The position numbers and the translations under genes are program-made. Below the pieces are notes generated by a model. That model did not search any database, was not told where the DNA came from, and saw only the letters and a program-made list of their open reading frames with translations. This document shows positions 35,668 to 44,136 of a DNA stretch of 64,000 nt, in pieces. The DNA is from an uncultured Lachnospiraceae bacterium (GTDB lineage: Bacteria > Bacillota > Clostridia > Lachnospirales > Lachnospiraceae). Every line of letters begins with the position of its first letter. The stretch's first letter is position 1. The stretch is taken from the NCBI GenBank assembly GCA_948794795.1, contig CAQGLR010000017.1:21515-85514 (forward strand). The letters are read 5' to 3'.

Positions 35668-35695
35668 AAAAGAGCCATCTCCCGATGGCTCTTTT
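35668..35695 (-). terminator. Rho-independent terminator after rny
   Basis: A perfect 11-bp stem AAAAGAGCCAT/ATGGCTCTTTT (35668-35678, 35685-35695) with a 6-nt loop; T-rich on the minus strand after the stem. Confidence 0.85.
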
Positions 35696-35719
35696 GCTCA
35701 TGTTTACAGGCTATTGTGT

Positions 35720-37285
35720 CTATTTAGCATAATCTGTAACCCTGGATTCTCTGATAACATTAACCTTAATCTGGCCCGGATATTTCAATTCATCTTCAAT
35801 ACGTTTAGAAATATCCCTCGCAAGAAGAACCATGTCATCTTCTGTTACCTTTTCAGGAACAACCATAACTCTTACTTCACGACCTGCCTGGATGGCAAAT
35901 GATTTATCAACTCCTTTAAAGCTATTGGAAATATCTTCTAATTGTTTCAATCTGTTTGTATATGTTTCTAAAGTTTCCCTGCGTGCACCAGGTCTTGCTG
36001 CAGAAATCGTATCAGCAGCTTGTACGATACACGCAATCAGAGTATCTGGTTCTATATCACCGTGGTGCGCTTCCACAGCATTAATAACAACCGGTGGCTC
36101 TTTATATTTGCGGCAAAGTTCTGCACCAATCTGGACATGTGTTCCTTCCATCTCCTGGTCAACTGATTTGCCAATATCATGCAACAAACCAGCTCTTTTG
36201 GCCATTCTTGCATCAACTCCTGTTTCTCCTGCGAGAAGCCCTGCTAAATGGGCTACTTCTATTGAGTGCTTTAATGCATTTTGTCCATAACTGGTTCTAA
36301 ATTTCATTCTTCCTAACAAACGAATAAGTTCTGGATTTATACCGTGAACTCCTACCTCAAGTGTAGCAGCCTCCCCCTCTTCACGAATCATTGACTCAAC
36401 TTCTTTTTGAGCCTTTTCAACCATTTCCTCAATTCTAGCTGGATGAATTCTTCCATCAACAATAAGTTTCTCAAGAGCAATCCTTGCTATTTCTCTTCTG
36501 ACTCCGTCAAAACCTGATAAAACTACCGCTTCTGGCGTATCATCAATAATAAGATTTACACCTGTAAGGGTTTCTAAAGTCCTTATGTTCCGCCCCTCTC
36601 TTCCGATAATCCTACCTTTCATTTCATCATTTGGAAGCTGTACAACAGTAATTGTGGTCTCTGCAACATGGTCAGCAGCACAGCGCTGTATTGCATTGAC
36701 AACATAATCTTTTGCCCTTTTGTCAGCTTCTTCTTTTGCTTTTCTGTCAAGTTCTTTTATAAGAACAGCAGTTTCATGTTTTACGTCTTCTTCAACAGAT
36801 TTTAATAGATATTCCTTTGCTTGTTCAGTTGTCAGGCCAGAGATTTTTTCAAGCTCTTGTAAATGACTGCTTTTTATAACTTCAACTTCCTGCATCTGCT
36901 TATCTAATTCAGCAATTTTAACATTTAACTTAGCTTCTTTTTTCTCTAATACTTCTGACTTTTTATCCAGGATCTCCTCTTTCGATAATACCCTCTTCTC
37001 ATACCGCTGTATTTCTGCCCGCCTTTCCTTGGATTCATGTTCAATCTCGTTTTTGGTACGGATTGCTTCTTCCTTGGCTTCAAGCAGTGCCTCACGCTTT
37101 TTAGTTTCAGCAGTTCTCAAGGCTTCATCTATTATATTCCTTGCCTTTTCGTCTGCATTTCCAATTTTAGCTTCTTCAACTTCTTTATACTGTTTTATAG
37201 AAACTGTCTTGGTAACCAGCGCAGTTGCAACAACCGCAGCTAATAGAACCACAATGGCTATAATTACTTTCGCAACCATTGGCAT
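35720..37285 (-). CDS. rny: Ribonuclease Y
   Basis: A 521-residue membrane-anchored endoribonuclease that starts mRNA decay in Firmicutes. It has an N-terminal membrane segment (about 4-24), a long coiled coil (about 30-190), a KH domain containing GRIIGREGRNIRTLE, and an HD domain with HSIEVAHLAG and LLHDIGKSVD. The end IKVNVIRESRVTDYAK is the family C-terminus. Length is normal. AAGGAGG lies about 12 bases upstream of the start, and an ATG two codons further in is equally possible. Confidence 0.96.
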   Translation of the reverse strand: MPMVAKVIIAIVVLLAAVVATALVTKTVSIKQYKEVEEAKIGNADEKARNIIDEALRTAETKKREALLEAKEEAIRTKNEIEHESKERRAEIQRYEKRVLSKEEILDKKSEVLEKKEAKLNVKIAELDKQMQEVEVIKSSHLQELEKISGLTTEQAKEYLLKSVEEDVKHETAVLIKELDRKAKEEADKRAKDYVVNAIQRCAADHVAETTITVVQLPNDEMKGRIIGREGRNIRTLETLTGVNLIIDDTPEAVVLSGFDGVRREIARIALEKLIVDGRIHPARIEEMVEKAQKEVESMIREEGEAATLEVGVHGINPELIRLLGRMKFRTSYGQNALKHSIEVAHLAGLLAGETGVDARMAKRAGLLHDIGKSVDQEMEGTHVQIGAELCRKYKEPPVVINAVEAHHGDIEPDTLIACIVQAADTISAARPGARRETLETYTNRLKQLEDISNSFKGVDKSFAIQAGREVRVMVVPEKVTEDDMVLLARDISKRIEDELKYPGQIKVNVIRESRVTDYAK

Positions 37286-37424
37286 CGAACAGGAGCACCT
37301 CCTTATTTTTATTCATTGCACACAGTACAACAAACTAATTCTATACTTTTTATACTAATATGTCAAGCTTATGGCAAATTCTTTTATATAGGTTTCATAA
37401 ATTCCACACACCCATTTTAATTTC

Positions 37425-37467
37425 ATTTAGTTAAGCAACCCTTCTGTAAATGCCAGGGTTATTTCCA
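37425..37467. repeat. Solo copy of the MITE internal module
   Basis: TTTCATTTAGTTAAGCAACC followed by CTGTAAATG and CAGGGTTAT matches, in reverse complement, the module at about 25867-25909 of composite element A. No terminal repeats flank it. Confidence 0.55.
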
Positions 37468-37475
37468 GTTTACTT

Positions 37476-37544
37476 TTATATTGTACAAATTGCTATATAC
37501 AGCAGTTCCTGTGCCCAGTTACACCTCCATACTGTACAATATAA
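37476..37544. repeat. 69-bp segment bounded by a perfect 12-bp inverted repeat
   Basis: TTATATTGTACA (37476-37487) and TGTACAATATAA (37533-37544) are exact reverse complements enclosing 45 bases with no coding sense. It lies in the 328-base gap between recX and rny together with the solo MITE module and the recX terminator. Confidence 0.5.
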
Positions 37545-37577
37545 GAATACCTGGATATTATGCAGGTTTTCCAGGTA

Positions 37578-37615
37578 AAAAACACCAGCCAGGCTTTTAC
37601 CTGGCTGGTGTTTTT
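37578..37615 (-). terminator. Rho-independent terminator after recX
   Basis: A 16-bp perfect stem with core ACACCAGCCAGG/CCTGGCTGGTGT (37578-37593, 37600-37615) and a 6-nt loop, T-rich at its end on the minus strand. It overlaps the recX stop codon. Confidence 0.85.
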
Positions 37616-38063
37616 ATAACCCAATACGTTTGCGTATATCACTGACACTAAACCCCTTGCGGTACAATTTCGCAGCAATTTTTTGTTTTTCATTATATTC
37701 AAGACAATCCAGGTCTTTTCCAGACATTATCTTCTGGATTTCTTTCTCAAGTGCCTCACTGTCACCACCATCTATAGACTCCAAAGCCAGGCAAATATAT
37801 TTCTCTGGAACATGCCTTTTAGTTAAATCCTGCCTTAACCTGTTTATGCTTCTTGACTTATGGTATATATCTGCAAAACGCATTGCATACCTTTCATCAT
37901 CTATATAATGAAAACTTTTCACATACTCCATTGCACCATTAACGGCTTCTTCTGAAAAACCAGCCTTAAGCAGCTTATCCATAAGCTCCCATTCTGTGCG
38001 GTCATTATACCCCAGCAGTGACATTGCTTTCTTCTGGGCACGCAATAACTCTTCCCCATCCAT
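37614..38063 (-). CDS. recX: Regulatory protein RecX
   Basis: A 149-residue all-helical RecX protein that modulates RecA filaments. Repeated three-helix units show LLGYNDRTEWELMDKL, DDERYAMRFADIYH, RQDLTKRHV and KLYRKGFSVSDIRK. It is encoded 6 bases after recA on the same strand, the classic arrangement. Confidence 0.93.
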   Translation of the reverse strand: MDGEELLRAQKKAMSLLGYNDRTEWELMDKLLKAGFSEEAVNGAMEYVKSFHYIDDERYAMRFADIYHKSRSINRLRQDLTKRHVPEKYICLALESIDGGDSEALEKEIQKIMSGKDLDCLEYNEKQKIAAKLYRKGFSVSDIRKRIGL

Positions 38064-38069
38064 TGTTTA

Positions 38070-39188
38070 TTACTCCCCAGCTTCTTCCGTTGCGGCAGGT
38101 ATACCAGCATCTATACCATCAGAAAAACTATCTGTGTCTGGTATTTCTTCTTCTTTTTTATCATCTGTATCATCTTTGGAATACTTTTCACGTACTTTCT
38201 GCTCTACCTCTGCCATTACTTCTGGATGTTCTTTTAAATAAATCTTTGCATTCTCCCTGCCCTGTCCTATTTTGCTTCCATTATACGCATACCATGCACC
38301 ACTTTTATTAACTATATTTTCATTGGCAGCAAGGTCAAGTATATCCCCTTCCCTTGATATGCCTTCACCATATATTATATCAACTTCTGCCTCACGAAAT
38401 GGAGGTGCAACTTTATTTTTTACAACTTTTATGCGTGTACGGTTTCCAATAACTTCACCATCTTTTTTAATCTGCTCACCACGTCTTACTTCAAGCCTTA
38501 TAGAAGAATAATACTTTAATGCCCGGCCACCTGTTGTTGTTTCTGGATTTCCAAACATAACACCAACTTTTTCACGGAGCTGGTTTATAAATATAACTGT
38601 ACAGCTTGTTTTGCCAATAATTGCTGTAAGTTTCCTTAACGCCTGTGACATAAGCCTTGCCTGGAGCCCCACATGGCTGTCACCCATCTCACCTTCTATC
38701 TCCGCTTTAGGGACAAGGGCAGCTACAGAATCGACGATTACAATATCAACAGCACCTGAACGCACCATTGTTTCTGTAATCTCTAATGCCTGTTCACCAG
38801 TATCAGGCTGTGATATATATAAATTATCAATATCTACACCAATCCTCTTGGCATACACAGGGTCAAGGGCATGTTCTGCATCAATAAAACCTGCAATACC
38901 GCCACGCTTCTGTACCTCTGCTACCATATGCAATGCTACTGTAGTCTTACCACCTGATTCTGGGCCATATACTTCTACAACCCTTCCCTTAGGCACCCCT
39001 CCTACACCAAGTGCAAGGTCAAGCCCTAGTGAACCAGAAGGGCATGTTTCTACATTGAGGTGTGTATTGTCACCAAGTTTCATTATAGCACCTTTGCCAT
39101 ATGCTTTCTCTATCTGTGCCAATGCAGTTTCCAGTGCTTTCTTCTTATTATCATCTATTGTTGTTGCCGTTGTTGCCGCTTTTGCCAT
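38070..39188 (-). CDS. recA: Recombinase RecA
   Basis: 372 residues. Walker A is GPESGGKTT, Walker B IVIVDSVAALVP, loop L2 region NQLREKVGVMFGNPETTTGG. The acidic C-terminus is DDTDDKKEEEIPDTD-like. It is central to homologous recombination and SOS induction. The start at 39188 (MAKAATT) has GAAAGGAT upstream; an in-frame ATG eight codons earlier lacks a site. A LexA-type box lies 66 bases upstream. Confidence 0.97.
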   Translation of the reverse strand: MAKAATTATTIDDNKKKALETALAQIEKAYGKGAIMKLGDNTHLNVETCPSGSLGLDLALGVGGVPKGRVVEVYGPESGGKTTVALHMVAEVQKRGGIAGFIDAEHALDPVYAKRIGVDIDNLYISQPDTGEQALEITETMVRSGAVDIVIVDSVAALVPKAEIEGEMGDSHVGLQARLMSQALRKLTAIIGKTSCTVIFINQLREKVGVMFGNPETTTGGRALKYYSSIRLEVRRGEQIKKDGEVIGNRTRIKVVKNKVAPPFREAEVDIIYGEGISREGDILDLAANENIVNKSGAWYAYNGSKIGQGRENAKIYLKEHPEVMAEVEQKVREKYSKDDTDDKKEEEIPDTDSFSDGIDAGIPAATEEAGE

Positions 39189-39233
39189 ATCTCTATCCTT
39201 TCTTTTAAACAATACACCAATTAATAAATTACT

Positions 39234-39265
39234 ATTGTACCATACGTTCTAACGAACATGGGTTC
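39234..39265 (-). promoter_or_regulatory. recA promoter region with LexA (DinR) box
   Basis: GAAC-N4-GTTC (39254-39265; minus strand AGAACCCATGTTCG) matches the Firmicutes SOS-box core. A -10-like TACAAT (minus strand, 39234-39239) lies 14 bases downstream of it. Overlap of box and promoter fits LexA repression. Confidence 0.7.
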
Positions 39266-39301
39266 TCTATTAGAATAACCTCTTTTAACAATTATGTCAA
39301 T

Positions 39302-39325
39302 ATTAAAAAAACAGGGAAACCCAAA
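39302..39325. repeat. Possible degenerate MITE end upstream of recA
   Basis: TTAAAAAAACAGGGAAACCCAAA resembles the right end of the MITE family (AAAAAATGGGGAAACTCAAA) with several differences. No partner end was found, so this is tentative. Confidence 0.25.
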
Positions 39326-39383
39326 TAAATTATAAAGTATTTAGTATATCTAATTTAGCACTTCTATGTACATATGTCAAATA

Positions 39384-40007
39384 TTACCTGAGCCTGCTTG
39401 TTTCATAGTGTTCAAATGTCTGTAAACAATGTAATATTGAGTCGTATTGTTCTTCTTCGTCACCATCTTCCAGCACAATATCAAGTGCTACTGCAATATT
39501 ATTAAGCAGATGTTTATTAAGATATTTCTTCATGCTGGTAAATATATGGTATTTATCATGGTAATTATTTGCATCAAGCAATTCCATAAATCCCTTTTCT
39601 GCAATATCTGCATCTGGCATCTTTCCCGCAATCCTGGTATCTACAGTGCCATTTAAAAGACATTCCCTGAACATGCTGTCAGTTATTTCTTCATTAACTG
39701 TTATTCCATTACCTGCATGGCTGCTGGTATCTGCTGTTAGTTCCCCATCAGATATTTTAACTGTCTGTGCAGGAATGCTTCCTGCTTCAGCCTGCCTGGA
39801 TTTGTATTTTATGCTGTCATCTATACCATCAGTTTCTTCCATAAAACTTTTAAGGTTTTTTGTCCATATATCAAATGGTGGAAACATCTCCTGGTAAACC
39901 ACTTCTTTGTCTTTATCCACATAGTTCTTTGCAATGCAAATTATCTGGCATATATTCCCATCTGGATGCCTGTAAAATGTTCCTGGTAATGGTATATTTC
40001 TGTCCAT
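39384..40007 (-). CDS. DUF1653-domain protein
   Basis: 207 residues. The N-terminal 60 residues match DUF1653: PLPGTFYRHPDGNICQIICIA, then VVYQEMFPPFDIWTKNLKSFME. The remaining 140 residues are polar, ending in a helical acidic region (LEDGDEEEQYDSIL). The function of the domain is unknown; it resembles a small beta-barrel. The start at 40007 follows AAGGAG. It is transcribed alone. Copy B of the MITE lies 104 bases upstream. Confidence 0.75.
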   Translation of the reverse strand: MDRNIPLPGTFYRHPDGNICQIICIAKNYVDKDKEVVYQEMFPPFDIWTKNLKSFMEETDGIDDSIKYKSRQAEAGSIPAQTVKISDGELTADTSSHAGNGITVNEEITDSMFRECLLNGTVDTRIAGKMPDADIAEKGFMELLDANNYHDKYHIFTSMKKYLNKHLLNNIAVALDIVLEDGDEEEQYDSILHCLQTFEHYETSRLR

Positions 40008-40111
40008 TCTAATCTCCTTCCAGCCTGTCATTGACACAAGCCATAAAAACCACTATTATTTACATATTATGATTATACTCAATTTTATATATTTCTACAA
40101 GTATATGTAAA

Positions 40112-40354
40112 TTTGAGTTTTCCCATTTTTCAAATTACACAAAGACTATATTGCTCTGGCAAGTTCCAAATGTTTTACCAAAAGGCAGCTGTTTGGGGCG
40201 CTGGTGCTTAAGTCCTTTAGTAAATGTTTCATAGAAACACAGGGATTTTATGCACCATTGCGTATCCATCCAAGCGGAAGCGGCTGTCTAGGGTAAAACT
40301 TTGGAACTGCCAGAGCCACATAACTTGTGTACTAAAAAAATGGGGAAACTTAAA
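40112..40354. mobile_element. MITE-like palindromic element, copy B (243 bp)
   Basis: The ends TTTGAGTTTTCCCATTTTT and AAAAAAATGGGGAAACTTAAA are inverted repeats. The flanks carry the perfect 9-bp direct repeat ATATGTAAA (40103-40111 and 40355-40363). The arms pair further inward: CTGGCAAGTTCCAAATGTTTTACC against GGTAAAACTTTGGAACTGCCAG. The centre carries GCTGGTGCTTAAG and TGCACCATTGCGTATCCATCC, shared with the other copies. It is inserted 31 bases upstream of the thiE start. Together with short AT-rich flanks it accounts for the gap 40008-40385. Confidence 0.88.
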
Positions 40355-40385
40355 ATATGTAAAACATGGACAATGGAGGCCCAGT

Positions 40386-41027
40386 ATGAAAATTAATAAG
40401 AAAAATATGCTCTTATATGCTATAACTGACAGGCACTGGCTGGCTGGAAGGACACTTGCTTCACAAGTTGAAGAGGTACTGGCAAATGGTGCGACCTTTT
40501 TACAACTGCGTGAAAAGCATCTTGGACATAGTGGACTTGTAAAAGAAGCCATTATAATAAAAGAAATTGCCGCCAGGTACAATGTACCTTTTGTTATTAA
40601 TGATGATATATATGCAGCTAAAGAAGCAGATGCAGATGGTGTCCACATAGGCCAGGGTGATGCCAGTTACCAGAAAGCAAGGGAAATTTTAGGCAATAAT
40701 AAAATTATTGGAATGACAGCCCACAACCTTGAAGAAGCACTTGCTGCCCAAAAAGCTGGTGCTGATTATATTGGCACTGGGGCAGTGTTTCCAACATCTA
40801 CCAAGCAGGACACTGTTCCGCTTTCATTTGCCAGATTAAAAGAAATAACAGATAATATAACAATTCCTGTTGTTGCCATTGGTGGGATTAACCATAACAA
40901 TATACGGGAACTTAAGGGTTCTGGAATAGATGGTGTAGCTGTTATTTCTGCATTGTTTGCACAAGAAAATACAGGTGAAGCAACTAGAAAAATGTTAGAT
41001 TTATGTATGGAGGTTGTAAATGGATAA
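40386..41027 (+). CDS. thiE: Thiamine-phosphate synthase
   Basis: A 213-residue TIM barrel that couples HMP-diphosphate with thiazole phosphate. Marks are YAITDRHWL, FLQLREKHL, FVINDDIYAAKEADADGVHIGQ and GTGAVFPTSTK, with a final GGI phosphate loop. The start at 40386 follows GGAGG; upstream in-frame codons lie inside the MITE and lack a site. It overlaps the HAD gene by 8 bases. No TPP riboswitch is seen upstream; that position is occupied by the MITE. Confidence 0.95.
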   Translation: MKINKKNMLLYAITDRHWLAGRTLASQVEEVLANGATFLQLREKHLGHSGLVKEAIIIKEIAARYNVPFVINDDIYAAKEADADGVHIGQGDASYQKAREILGNNKIIGMTAHNLEEALAAQKAGADYIGTGAVFPTSTKQDTVPLSFARLKEITDNITIPVVAIGGINHNNIRELKGSGIDGVAVISALFAQENTGEATRKMLDLCMEVVNG

Positions 41028-41640
41028 AAAATTATACATATTTGACATGGATGGGACACTTCTTGACTCTATGCCTCTATGGCACAATCTTGATAATGAT
41101 TATCTGGCATCATATAATATAACGCCTCCAGCAGATTTAAGCCAGATAATAGCACCCCTGACACTGCCTGAATGTGCAGATTATTTTATAAGCCTTGGAA
41201 TAAATAAAGACAGGGACTCTATTGTTTCAGAAATAATTTCTATTGTAAGTAATGCATACCAGGACAATGTCCCATTAAAACCTGGAATGGGCCAGCTGTT
41301 AGAAGAACTTTATTCAGATAAAAATATTATTTGTCTTCTGACTACCTCAGAAAAGGCATATGCTGTGCCTGCACTAGAGCGTTTAAATATTTATAGATAT
41401 TTTGACGCAGTTTACACAAGCACAGAATTAAACCTTGATAAACGTACTCCTGAAATTTATAAAACAATCTGCAGGAAATATAATATACCCCCTGCCAATA
41501 CTACTGTATATGAAGACACACTTTTTGCAGTACGTTCTGCCAAAGGTGCAGGCTGCCATGTTATTGCTGTATATGACAATGATTCATCTGCACATTGGGA
41601 AGAAATTAAAACTATAGCAGATGGGACATTGCCAGGTTAG
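41020..41640 (+). CDS. HAD-superfamily phosphatase, candidate thiamine-pathway enzyme
   Basis: 206 residues. HAD motif I is FDMDGTLLDS (residues 8-17), motif II LLTTSEKAYA, motif III Lys in LDKRTPEIYK, and motif IV VYEDTLFA. The helical cap is of the beta-phosphoglucomutase-like type. Its start overlaps thiE by 8 bases, so translation is coupled. That suggests a phosphatase acting on thiamine phosphate or a pathway intermediate; this is inferred from context only. Its 3' end overlaps the convergent thiD by 29 bases. Confidence 0.85.
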   Translation: MDKKLYIFDMDGTLLDSMPLWHNLDNDYLASYNITPPADLSQIIAPLTLPECADYFISLGINKDRDSIVSEIISIVSNAYQDNVPLKPGMGQLLEELYSDKNIICLLTTSEKAYAVPALERLNIYRYFDAVYTSTELNLDKRTPEIYKTICRKYNIPPANTTVYEDTLFAVRSAKGAGCHVIAVYDNDSSAHWEEIKTIADGTLPG

Positions 41641-42520
41641 CAGGTATGCAAAAGCAATGGTCCACAGGCCCGTTTCCATGGCCCAGGTCAAGACCGGCTT
41701 TCAATGCACCTGTCAGGTAAACCTTAGCTGAAGATACTGCTTCTACAATATCCATGCCAGCTGCAAGCCCACAAGCTATTGCAGAAGAAAGAGTACATCC
41801 TGTGCCATGTGTATTAAGTGTACTTATTTTTTCACCTTTAAACCATACTTCCCTGCCATTGCCTGTAACTAATATATTTTCCATATCACAGCAATGGCTT
41901 GTATGAAGCATTGCTGTTTCTTCTGTGCAATACAGCAAATCATCTGCATCTTCTGTACTGTGCCCTCCTTTGACAAGAACATTAGTACCAGTTATTTCAC
42001 ACAGTTTTGATGCTGCCTGCAGCATATCACTTTTATTATTTATACTAATTCCTGTTAATGCCTGTGCCTCTGGTATATTCGGGGTAAGCAATGTGGCAAG
42101 TGGCAGCAGCTTTTCTTTAAGTGCATCTGCTGCTTGTGGCTCTAAAAGATGGCTTCCGCTTGTTGAAACAAATACTGGGTCAGCTACTATATTTTTAAGA
42201 TTATATTCCTTTATTTTCTGTGATACTACATCAATTATTCCTTCAGAAAAAAGCATACCTGTTTTTACTGCATCAGGCATTATATCAGAACATACTGCAT
42301 CAATCTGCGCTGCCACAATATCTGGCAGCACTGGTTCTGATTTTATTACCGCTCTTGTATTCTGTACCGTAATAGCTGTAATAACACTCATCCCATAAAT
42401 GCCATATGCTGTCATTGTCTTTAAATCAGCCTGTATGCCAGCACCACCACTACAGTCTGAACCAGCTATTGCCAGAACCTTCCTGCGGAAGGTCTCTTTT
42501 ATTGTAACATTATTTTCCAT
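41612..42520 (-). CDS. thiD: Hydroxymethylpyrimidine/phosphomethylpyrimidine kinase
   Basis: A 302-residue ribokinase-fold enzyme phosphorylating HMP and HMP-P. Marks are IAGSDCSGGAGIQADLKTM near the N-terminus, DPVFVSTSGSHLL, VLVKGGHS and the anion hole HGTGCTLSSAIA. It is longer than the usual 260-270 residues because of a slightly extended middle and C-terminal tail (HGNGPVDHCFCIPANLAMSHLL). It lies 23 bases after thiC on the same strand and shares its riboswitch-controlled transcript. Confidence 0.94.
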   Translation of the reverse strand: MENNVTIKETFRRKVLAIAGSDCSGGAGIQADLKTMTAYGIYGMSVITAITVQNTRAVIKSEPVLPDIVAAQIDAVCSDIMPDAVKTGMLFSEGIIDVVSQKIKEYNLKNIVADPVFVSTSGSHLLEPQAADALKEKLLPLATLLTPNIPEAQALTGISINNKSDMLQAASKLCEITGTNVLVKGGHSTEDADDLLYCTEETAMLHTSHCCDMENILVTGNGREVWFKGEKISTLNTHGTGCTLSSAIACGLAAGMDIVEAVSSAKVYLTGALKAGLDLGHGNGPVDHCFCIPANLAMSHLL

Positions 42521-42543
42521 ACCAGTCCCCCTATGCTTCCTTA

Positions 42544-43851
42544 TTATTCATCATAAATAGACACTATTTCACCATCAAGTATACGGTTCATATTTTTTAC
42601 AGCACAGAAATTGCCACACATTGAACAAGTGTCTTCTTTCTCAGGCTTTGCAGTTTCACGGTAATTCCTTGCCTTCTCTGGGTCTATTGCAAGCCTGAAC
42701 ATCTCTTCCCAGTCAAGCTTTTTTCTGGCAGTGCTCATCGCATCATCCCAGTCCCTTGCCCCTTTTATGCCTTTTGCAATATCTGCCGCATGTGCTGCAA
42801 TCTTTGAAGCAATTATTCCTTCTTTAACATCATTAACATCAGGCAGGCGCAAATGTTCAGCAGGAGTTACATAGCAAAGGAAAGAAGCACCGCTTGAAGC
42901 TGCTATAGCTCCTCCGATTGCTGCTGTAATATGGTCATATCCTGGCGCAATATCAGTAACAAGAGGTCCTAAAACATAGAAAGGTGCACCACCACATATA
43001 GTCTGCTGTATTTTCATATTTGCTGCTATCTGGTCCAAAGGCATATGTCCCGGTCCTTCAACCATTACCTGTACATTCTTTTCCCATGCACGTTTAGTAA
43101 GTTCCCCAAGTGTTATAAGTTCTTCTATCTGTGAAATATCAGACGCATCTTTTAAACATCCAGGCCTGCATGCGTCCCCAAGGCTCATAGTTACATCATA
43201 CTCCTGGCAGATATCAAGTATTTCATCATAATACTCATAGAATGGGTTCTCTTCACCAGTCATCTCCATCCATGCAAAGATTATTGAGCCGCCTCTTGAT
43301 ACAATATTTGCCAGCCTTTTATTTCTTTTAAACCTGCCTGCTGTTTCCTTATTAATCCCACAGTGGATTGTCATAAAGTCTACACCATCCTCTGCATGCA
43401 TCTTTACTACATCAATCCATTCCCTTGCAGTAATTTCCTTTAACGCTTTGTGGTAATATACAACTGCATCATATATAGGCACAGTACCTATTACAGCTGG
43501 ACACTCAGATGTAAGCTTACGCCTGAATTTCTGCGTATCACCAAATGAACTTAAATCCATAATTGCTTCTGCACCCAGTGCTACAGCACTATTCACCTTA
43601 TCCATTTCCATTTCAAGGTCTGTCCAGTCCCTTGACGTGCCAAGATTTACATTTATCTTAGTACGCAGCTTATTGCCAATGCCGCTTGGATTAATACATG
43701 TATGGCGTTTGTTCGCAGGAATAATTGCCTGGCCACATGCTACAAGCTCCCTAAGCTCCTGTTCATCCATACCCTCACTCTTTGCTACACTTGCAAGTTC
43801 TTTTGTAATAATACCCTTTCTTGCAGCATCCATTTGTGTAGTATATTCCAT
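42544..43851 (-). CDS. thiC: Phosphomethylpyrimidine synthase (radical SAM)
   Basis: 435 residues. It converts aminoimidazole ribotide to HMP-phosphate using an unusual C-terminal [4Fe-4S] motif, CSMCGNFC (CxxCxxxxC). Other marks are INPSGIGNKLRTKINVNLGTS, MTIHCGINKETAGR and VMVEGPGHMPLDQI. Length is typical of the shorter anaerobe form. The start at 43851 has AAGGAGAG upstream. It is preceded by promoter, TPP riboswitch and terminator, so it is repressed by thiamine diphosphate. Confidence 0.97.
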   Translation of the reverse strand: MEYTTQMDAARKGIITKELASVAKSEGMDEQELRELVACGQAIIPANKRHTCINPSGIGNKLRTKINVNLGTSRDWTDLEMEMDKVNSAVALGAEAIMDLSSFGDTQKFRRKLTSECPAVIGTVPIYDAVVYYHKALKEITAREWIDVVKMHAEDGVDFMTIHCGINKETAGRFKRNKRLANIVSRGGSIIFAWMEMTGEENPFYEYYDEILDICQEYDVTMSLGDACRPGCLKDASDISQIEELITLGELTKRAWEKNVQVMVEGPGHMPLDQIAANMKIQQTICGGAPFYVLGPLVTDIAPGYDHITAAIGGAIAASSGASFLCYVTPAEHLRLPDVNDVKEGIIASKIAAHAADIAKGIKGARDWDDAMSTARKKLDWEEMFRLAIDPEKARNYRETAKPEKEDTCSMCGNFCAVKNMNRILDGEIVSIYDE

Positions 43852-43922
43852 ATTGTCTACTCTCCTTTTCATATTTCCAGACATGCCTGTTATTTATATA
43901 TATTAAAATAATCCTAAAAGAG

Positions 43923-43962
43923 AACACCCTGGATATAATATAAGAAATATATCCAGGGTGTT
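43923..43962 (-). terminator. Terminator hairpin of the thiC riboswitch
   Basis: A perfect 14-bp stem AACACCCTGGATAT/ATATCCAGGGTGTT (43923-43936, 43949-43962). On the minus strand it lies between the TPP aptamer and thiC and is followed by CTCTTTTAGGATTATTTT. It is the probable expression platform. Confidence 0.7.
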
Positions 43963-43995
43963 AAAATATACAATAAATTATAACATAACCTCTAA

Positions 43996-44070
43996 TCTCC
44001 CTACGACGGTACTAACCGTATCAGGTCAATGGGTCGGATTTAATCCCTCTCAGCCAAAAAGCTCCCCAGA
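43996..44070 (-). ncRNA. TPP riboswitch (THI element)
   Basis: Read on the minus strand: CTGGGGAGC, GGCTGAGAGGG, ACCCATTGACCTGAT and GTCGTAGGGA occur in the order and spacing of the TPP aptamer, including the conserved CUGAGA and ACCUGAU cores. It lies 145 bases upstream of thiC with an intervening terminator stem, so binding of thiamine diphosphate should stop transcription of thiC-thiD. Confidence 0.95.
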
Positions 44071-44083
44071 TAAATTCATTTAA

Positions 44084-44112
44084 AGTATAGTTGTATTCTG
44101 CCAGTTTGTCAA
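44084..44112 (-). promoter_or_regulatory. Promoter of the thiC-thiD operon
   Basis: On the minus strand, -35 TTGACA (44107-44112), a 17-base spacer and -10 TATACT (44084-44089), just upstream of the riboswitch. Confidence 0.75.
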
Positions 44113-44136
44113 TAGTGCAGCTTTTTGTTTCTATCT

